Assembly: GCA_964501365.1 (NCBI GenBank) | Contig: CAZCST010000014.1 | Location: forward strand, 310,001 to 374,000 | Length of the DNA: 64,000 nucleotides | Origin: CAZAMB01 sp964501365 | GTDB taxonomy: Bacteria > Planctomycetota > Phycisphaerae > UBA1845 | Direction: 5' to 3' | Shown: piece by piece, positions 59,238-64,000 of the stretch | Numbering within the stretch: position 1 is the first letter of the stretch | How the letters are laid out: every line of letters starts with the position of its first letter | The notes under the pieces: generated by a model | Told to the model about the DNA's origin: nothing | Database searches by the model: none | Seen by the model: the letters and a program-made list of their open reading frames with translations, nothing else | Translations under genes and position numbers: made by a program

Positions 59238-60815
59238 TTAAAGCCCTGTTGCCAATCGAACAATCATCAAAGCCTTCTCAGGCTCATGAGCCGGTAGAAT
59301 CACAGTAACGTGATCGCCGGGGGCGAGCACCAACTCGGCTTCGGGCAATACTTCGCGGCCGCCTCGTTCGATCGCAACCACAAGACATCCGCCAGGTAAG
59401 CCGGCTTCACGGATCAGCTTGCCCTCCAACGCAGAGCCACGCTGAATTCCCAGGTACATGCTCCGGGGCTCACTGACTTCCCTGGCATTCACGTTTCGAG
59501 GCGGAGTTCGTCGAAGATCGGCCTGGAGCAGGGATTCGTAGATGGGAACTCCACGCAGCGCGGACGCTGTAAGGTCGGCCATCAGGCAGACAACACCGAT
59601 TGCGAGGAGTTGCTGGTAGTTTCCCGTCAGCTCGACGATCAGCACGATGCTTGTCAAGGGTGCGCGAACAGAGCCAGTAAAAAAGGCCGCCATCCCCATA
59701 ATCTGAAATGCAGTAGTATGCGACGCCAGGCTCGGAAAGGCCATGGCGGAGCTCGTTGCCGCAAGTGTTCCCACAATGGCGCCCATGAGAAGCATCGGCG
59801 CAAAAATGCCTCCTGGAGCACCCGATGCGTACGAGGCAATGGTCAGAATGCACTTGACCACCAGGAGCACAAGCAGACTCAGCGAACCCCAACCCAGTTG
59901 ACCGCGAAGAAGATGTTCAGCTGTGCCGTGTCCTCCCCCTACCGCTTCGGGAATCCACCAGGCCGCCAGGCCGCACAACGCCGCTGCAAGGCCAGGTTTC
60001 ATCCAGATCGGAATCCCGGCCACTCGGCTGACATGCGACGACGTTTGCAATATGAACCGATTGAACACGTCACCGGCAATGCCACCCAATACTCCCAGCA
60101 AAGCAGCGATGGGCAACGCTGCCAGGGGAATCGGCGGAAATCCGGAGATGGCAAAAGACGGCGCGTGACCACTAAAGGCACGGGCAACAATATCTGCCGA
60201 CAGGGCGGCAATGAGAGCGCCCCCAAAAGTTCTCGCCGAGAGCTCACGATGCAATTCTTCGATGACGAACAGGAACCCGGCGAGCGGGGCGTTAAACGCA
60301 GCGGCCAAGCCAGCGCCGGCGCCGCAGGAAAGCAACTGTGGGACCGAACGCGAGGGTACGCGAAGCGCATCCGCAACCAGCTTTCCGACCGCTCCCCCCA
60401 TTTGCACTGTGGGCCCTTCGCGACCTACGGACAAGCCAACGCCCATTCCAAGAATTCCACCGACAAACTTCACCGGAAGAATTGATTTCCAGTTCATCGT
60501 CCGAATGTGAAGCAACACGCCCTTGATGTGCGGTATCCCGCTCCCGCTGGCATCTGGAGAAAATCGTTGCGTGATGTATCCAACAAAACTTCCGACGAGG
60601 AGCCCAAGCACCGGCAGCACCAGCCACGCCCAAAGGGAAGCAAGAGGAAGGGAATGAAGACTGTTCAGCAGAGTTTCACGAGCGTACTCCGTCCTGGCGA
60701 GGGCTGCACGGAATATCACCGCAACAAATCCGGCGATGACTCCGATCACCGCCGCACGACCCAGATGTTGGGCGCGGCCATCACGCCGTTTGTCTGTCAG
60801 AATCGGATCGCTCAT
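59238..60815 (-). CDS. ClC-family chloride channel/antiporter with TrkA-C-like tail
   Basis: A 525-residue integral membrane protein of the ClC family, either a Cl-/H+ antiporter or channel. Filter motifs are GSGIPHIK, GREGPTVQMGG (with the gating Glu) and GGIFAPMLLMGA. About 90 C-terminal residues (SALEGKLIREAGLPGGCLVVAIERGG to VILPAHEPEK) resemble a TrkA-C (RCK-C) domain, not the CBS pair of eukaryotic ClCs, so a soluble ligand may regulate it. The start is ATG 60815; the frame extends 42 bases upstream. Confidence 0.93.
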   Translation of the reverse strand: MSDPILTDKRRDGRAQHLGRAAVIGVIAGFVAVIFRAALARTEYARETLLNSLHSLPLASLWAWLVLPVLGLLVGSFVGYITQRFSPDASGSGIPHIKGVLLHIRTMNWKSILPVKFVGGILGMGVGLSVGREGPTVQMGGAVGKLVADALRVPSRSVPQLLSCGAGAGLAAAFNAPLAGFLFVIEELHRELSARTFGGALIAALSADIVARAFSGHAPSFAISGFPPIPLAALPIAALLGVLGGIAGDVFNRFILQTSSHVSRVAGIPIWMKPGLAAALCGLAAWWIPEAVGGGHGTAEHLLRGQLGWGSLSLLVLLVVKCILTIASYASGAPGGIFAPMLLMGAIVGTLAATSSAMAFPSLASHTTAFQIMGMAAFFTGSVRAPLTSIVLIVELTGNYQQLLAIGVVCLMADLTASALRGVPIYESLLQADLRRTPPRNVNAREVSEPRSMYLGIQRGSALEGKLIREAGLPGGCLVVAIERGGREVLPEAELVLAPGDHVTVILPAHEPEKALMIVRLATGL

Positions 60816-61032
60816 CGGGAGAGTATATCGCACATGGCGGTCTGCGCCGTGCATCAATTTTGTCGTTGGACGATAAGAATCACCTGTAAATTATGGCCGG
60901 GGTGACATGGGGGACAATTATTGGCTATGCCCCCTAACACTTGATTGTCGCAACGGTACGACTCGGTTACCTTGTGCCATCCGACCTGACGGTCCCGTTG
61001 CCAGGCCGGGGACGGCTTCCAGGAGATATTTG

Positions 61033-61683
61033 ATGCGATTGTTCCTGCGTTTTGTATCGCCACGGTGTATCGCGTTCGCCCTGTTGCCCATGCTCGCATC
61101 GTGCAACTTGCTGTTGCCTGCGGCAATATTGGGTGTTCAGAAGAAGCGCGTGCCGCCCGAGTTTGACAAGCTCGCGGGATCGCGGGTGGTCGTACAAGTC
61201 TGGACCGACCCCTCGACACTATTTGATTATCCGTATGCCCGCCTCGAGCTTGCTACCTATCTGGGCGATAAGCTGCACGCCGAAATGAGCCAGCGGAATC
61301 AGCCTGTCGAGGTCGTCGATTCCCGTGAAGTCGAAGACTTCCTGCAGAAAAATCCCGACGCCCGAATCAATCCCGCCGCATTGGGCAAACGATTTCAGGC
61401 AAATTATGTGATCTACGTCGAAGTGGCCGGCTTCCAGATTCGCGACCCCAGTGAGCCGCAATTTCTCCGGGGTCGAATCAACGCCTCCGTAAGCGTTCAC
61501 GATGTATCCGCTGACCCCCGCGACGCCCGGCGATACGAACTGACTCCGGTGGAGGCTATCTATCCGGAAAAACAACCTGTACTCATCAATGCGACAAACT
61601 CTGCCCAGGTGCGTGAGGCGACGTATCGCGTATTCGCGGAAATGGTCGCGCGAAAATTCTATGAATACACTGTTGAACTTTAA
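61033..61683 (+). CDS. Lipoprotein, first of a tandem pair
   Basis: A protein of about 216 residues with an N-terminal lipoprotein signal ending in LASC (residues about 4-24). The mature part, RVVVQVWTDPSTLFDYPYARLELATYLGDKL and NYVIYVEVAGFQIRDPSEP, has alternating beta/helix character. Function unknown; it may be an outer-membrane-anchored periplasmic protein. AGGAG precedes ATG 61033. The next gene overlaps its 3' end by 23 bases and encodes a similar lipoprotein, so the two probably work together. Confidence 0.82.
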   Translation: MRLFLRFVSPRCIAFALLPMLASCNLLLPAAILGVQKKRVPPEFDKLAGSRVVVQVWTDPSTLFDYPYARLELATYLGDKLHAEMSQRNQPVEVVDSREVEDFLQKNPDARINPAALGKRFQANYVIYVEVAGFQIRDPSEPQFLRGRINASVSVHDVSADPRDARRYELTPVEAIYPEKQPVLINATNSAQVREATYRVFAEMVARKFYEYTVEL

Positions 61684-62362
61684 TCCTTGTTGTCGGATGC
61701 GTGCTGCGATCTTCAGCTCGCGCGGACGCTCAAGGGCTGTCACGTTGCGAATCTGCGTGATCGCATTCGCGTCCGCTGCACCCTTCCTGTCCGGCTGCAT
61801 GGTGGCCGCATTCCTTGGCAGCGGCGAAAAGGTCAAGGCCCAGTTCAAGCTTTCTGAAGGCCCCATCCTCGTTTTCATCGACGATCGAAGCGAGCGCATC
61901 GACTGGCCTGCAGCCCGGAGATTCCTTTGGGATGACCTCTCCCAGGAACTCATTCGCACCAAGTCCACGATGAGGGTGATCCCCATCGAAACCGAAGACG
62001 CCATCCGCCAGACGAGCAATGACTTTGGAAAGCTCAGTTGCCGCGAGATCGGCGAACTCACCGGAGCCGATGAAGTTCTCTGGATTGAAGTGCAGGATTT
62101 TCTCGTGCCCGATCAGATCACCGAGGCCACGAATGCCGCGTACTTCAATGTCTCTGTAAAGGTCATCAACCCTTTGGAAAAAGAATCTCGCTCCAAAGTC
62201 CGGCTCTGGCCAACCGCACCTGAAGGGCAGGTGGTCACCGCGAGCATGACCGGCGGCGCGGTGCTGCGAGAAAAGACCAAGGATGACAAAGTCAAGGTAT
62301 TAACCGCGAAACTCGCCGTGGACATCGCCCGCCTGTTTCACGATCACAAGCTGGAAAAATAA
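61661..62362 (+). CDS. Lipoprotein, second of a tandem pair
   Basis: A protein of about 233 residues. A hydrophobic signal ends in FLSGC, a proper lipobox. The mature part contains ILVFIDDRSERIDWPAAR and ADEVLWIEVQDFLVPDQIT, which align in pattern with VVVQVWTDPS and YVIYVEVAGFQI of the preceding gene, so the two are likely paralogues. The start at ATG 61661 overlaps the preceding gene; ATG 61697 is an alternative but lacks a ribosome site. Function unknown. It converges on the kinase gene. Confidence 0.8.
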   Translation: MNTLLNFNPCCRMRAAIFSSRGRSRAVTLRICVIAFASAAPFLSGCMVAAFLGSGEKVKAQFKLSEGPILVFIDDRSERIDWPAARRFLWDDLSQELIRTKSTMRVIPIETEDAIRQTSNDFGKLSCREIGELTGADEVLWIEVQDFLVPDQITEATNAAYFNVSVKVINPLEKESRSKVRLWPTAPEGQVVTASMTGGAVLREKTKDDKVKVLTAKLAVDIARLFHDHKLEK

Positions 62363-62417
62363 GAGCGGGGAATCCACCGAAAGTCGATCTGCTGTGGCGG
62401 TTGGCCCCTTGAATCGC

Positions 62418-63275
62418 CTAATCGGAACGTGAAACTTGGGAAACGTCTTCCGATCGCTTGGCGATGATCGCCCGGGCCAGGCTGATCCGCTCGCGCACTG
62501 CGGGCATGTCCTGAATTCTGGCTGCGGGATCGCGCTGACAGCAGTCGTTAATCATTCGCGTAATGCAAGCGGGAAACTCCGTCGCAAGTGGTTTGCCTTC
62601 CTCCTGCCTGCGCACCAAGGGAGTGTTGGACTGCAGATTTACGGTCTGGTTCATTTCCGTGGCAATCGCCCGCCCGGTAAGCACCTTGTGCAGGGTCGCC
62701 CCAAGGCCGAACACGTCAGTCCTCTGATCCAGTTTCCCGCGGTCCACCTGTTCGGGAGCCATATAGTCTATGGTTCCCTGAATCTTCGTTTTCGGCTCAA
62801 AAATCCTCGCGCTCTGCCCAAGGTCAATGAGCTTCACCATACCGTCCGTTGTTACCATGATATTGGTGGGCTTGAGATCTGCGTGGACAAAACCCGCAAG
62901 GTGCATCGCGTGCAAACCCGCCGCCGCCTCATCAAAAATCGCCAGTATTTCATCCAGCGATCGCTTAAAGTCCTTGTCGGCCAGGGTGATCCCGTTCACG
63001 TATTCCATGAATACAACCGCCCCGCGAACCCGGAATCGATGTCGCAACATTCGCAGCTCATAGACCTTGCGAATGGCCGGATGGTCGATGACGGATCCAA
63101 TCGCGTGCTCCGCCTTGAGCAGCTCGATAAAACTCGCGTCTTCGGGGTTGGCGATCTTGACGATCTTGAGGGTGTAGTCTTTGCCTGTGGGCATGCACCG
63201 GGCACGATACACGCGAGTCTGGGCGCCGATGCCCAGCTTCTCAATGATGCGGTAGTTAGGTATTTCGATCGACAT
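62418..63275 (-). CDS. Hanks-type Ser/Thr protein kinase
   Basis: A 285-residue cytoplasmic kinase. A Gly-loop GIGAQTRV and Lys37 in YTLKIVK open the fold; HADLKPTN (His131, Asp133) is the catalytic loop and DYMAPEQ is the P+1 element. The DFG motif is DLG (Asp151-Gly153), a variant seen in bacterial kinases. No membrane helix or sensor domain follows, so it is a soluble kinase. It starts at ATG 63275 and converges on the lipoprotein pair. Its targets are unknown. Confidence 0.94.
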   Translation of the reverse strand: MSIEIPNYRIIEKLGIGAQTRVYRARCMPTGKDYTLKIVKIANPEDASFIELLKAEHAIGSVIDHPAIRKVYELRMLRHRFRVRGAVVFMEYVNGITLADKDFKRSLDEILAIFDEAAAGLHAMHLAGFVHADLKPTNIMVTTDGMVKLIDLGQSARIFEPKTKIQGTIDYMAPEQVDRGKLDQRTDVFGLGATLHKVLTGRAIATEMNQTVNLQSNTPLVRRQEEGKPLATEFPACITRMINDCCQRDPAARIQDMPAVRERISLARAIIAKRSEDVSQVSRSD

Positions 63276-63625
63276 CCTTGGCGCCTGGTTACGAAAGTCT
63301 TACCCCTTGAGACCACAATCTCCAGATGCAAACGGCTAAGCGCCGCCTTGCCGAAAAGACGTGGAGACCACGAAGTCTGTTTTTCTTCGGATTCTCGCAG
63401 ACCGGAAGATAGATTGGGGAAATACGAGAATTCGGCGTTCCTAAGTAATCGGACCTGCCTGGTCTGCGTTTCACACCCCAATATAACGGCCCCCAAATCG
63501 GGGGTCAATTTGCATCGGCTAATTTCCAGCAAACTTTCTAGTTCCTCGTCAACGGCCGGGGGTGCGCATTTGCCGGAACTAGACTCCATCGCTACATTTC
63601 GCGGCGGAGTTTTTGGGAGCAAACC
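63276..63625. other. Divergent intergenic region, no gene recognised
   Basis: About 350 bases between the Ser/Thr kinase gene (minus) and the lipoprotein gene (plus). Open frames crossing it are antisense or out-of-frame extensions with no domain. Promoters for both genes should lie here, but no boxes were convincing. Confidence 0.5.
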
Positions 63626-64000
63626 ATGGTGGATAAGACGCTTATCGGGCGCAGCGTGTCTGCGTGGATAATTACCGGGTTCGTTGCAGTTTCGACCTGT
63701 CTTTCAGGCTGCAACAAGAAAGAGTCCGATGAAACCATCTCTTTAAAGGGCCGGATCGAAAAAATCCGCCGGATTTCGGACTCCACGGGAGAATTGACCG
63801 TCCGCTTTTTTAACGAGAAGCAAAACAAAGATGTCGTCGGAACGGCGTCTTACTCCGCCGAAACGCGCATCGAGAAAAACGGAACCCCGGCTACTGTTAT
63901 GGACCTTCAAGAGGGTGTACTCGTCAATGGCCAGGTTCGCGTCCAAAAAGAGGACGGGCAGCGAAAATACAAGGCCGTGCTTATCCAAATCCAAACGCCC
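63626..64000 (+). CDS. Lipoprotein, 3' end outside the window
   Basis: A partial gene of at least 125 codons that reads off the right edge without a stop. It starts at ATG 63626 after GGGAG and encodes a lipoprotein signal with the lipobox LSGC (residues about 27-30), followed by CNKKESDE and a beta-rich mature part (LKGRIEKIRRISDSTGELTVRFF, VVGTASYSAETRI). The end of the protein is not visible. No family was recognised. Confidence 0.78.
   Translation, partial: MVDKTLIGRSVSAWIITGFVAVSTCLSGCNKKESDETISLKGRIEKIRRISDSTGELTVRFFNEKQNKDVVGTASYSAETRIEKNGTPATVMDLQEGVLVNGQVRVQKEDGQRKYKAVLIQIQTP

Noticed and set aside
62436..63671. Plus-strand frame of 411 residues opposite the kinase
   Set aside because: Antisense to a complete Ser/Thr kinase and extends through an intergenic region.

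Overview
The window looks like a chromosomal segment of a planctomycete, most likely of the Phycisphaerae type. Evidence: three proteins carry the CGYDLRG...CPECG zinc ribbon common in Planctomycetota (2368-3243, 28445-29005, 37571-38086). There is an H-X9-DG pseudopilin-like protein (14255-14725), a GldA/GldF/GldG-like plus DUF4340 ABC operon (42295-48544), many Cys-rich or low-complexity exported proteins, and frequent TTG/GTG starts. GC is fairly high except around 55.9-56.2 kb. No rRNA, tRNA, CRISPR array, transposase or phage structural gene was recognised. This is mostly core-genome sequence with a few accessory insertions.

Layout. 1-0.4 kb: array of small palindromes. 0.4-9.4 kb: aspS (probably nondiscriminating), a zinc-ribbon membrane protein, a HAD hydrolase, a low-complexity exported TPR protein, a MATE exporter, a YacL-type PIN/TRAM protein followed by ispD. 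9.4-12.2 kb: cupin and two tandem glycosyltransferases. 12.2-18.2 kb: DUF4202 protein, 72-residue Cys-rich exported peptide, CPBP protease, H-X9-DG protein, stand-alone Clp-N protein and a large exported subtilisin with PKD domains and a C-terminal anchor. 18.5-24.3 kb: macrodomain protein, WaaP/InaA-like kinase, divergent comEC, and alanine dehydrogenase. 24.3-28.4 kb: MacA-MacB-like ABC exporter operon interrupted between ATPase and permease by a Phd/VapC toxin-antitoxin module with its own promoter and operator. 28.4-31.8 kb: zinc-ribbon protein, PmbA/TldE-like protein, polytopic membrane protein.

32-37 kb: murE-murF (MurE has the meso-DAP DNPR motif), a GT2 glycosyltransferase and an exported coiled-coil protein. 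37-37.6 kb: repeat-rich intergenic DNA with a second copy of the palindrome series seen at the left end. 37.6-42.1 kb: zinc-ribbon protein, pyruvate phosphate dikinase with an internal insertion and a basic tail, and recO. 42.1-48.5 kb: a structured palindromic repeat, then the Gld-like ABC operon. 48.5-52.6 kb: aminotransferase, lipoprotein with nine Cys-rich repeats, S24/LexA-like repressor, membrane protein. 52.6-57.2 kb: mreB and mreC on the same strand, separated by a two-gene exported Cys-rich/hypothetical cassette whose upstream region holds a ten-base C tract; mreC overlaps a GNAT gene. 57.5-64 kb: hypothetical protein, BshB1-like deacetylase, ClC channel with a TrkA-C-like tail, two tandem lipoproteins, a Hanks-type kinase and a lipoprotein gene cut by the right edge.

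Together the genes describe a Gram-negative-type cell that makes meso-DAP peptidoglycan (murE, murF, mreB, mreC), uses the MEP isoprenoid route (ispD), has PPi-linked pyruvate/PEP metabolism (ppdK), repairs DNA through RecO, and exports many lipoproteins and Cys-rich proteins. The least explained features are the mreB-mreC cassette, the Cys-rich peptides, the toxin-antitoxin insertion and the covarying palindromic repeats. No search tools were used; family calls rest on motifs read by eye.
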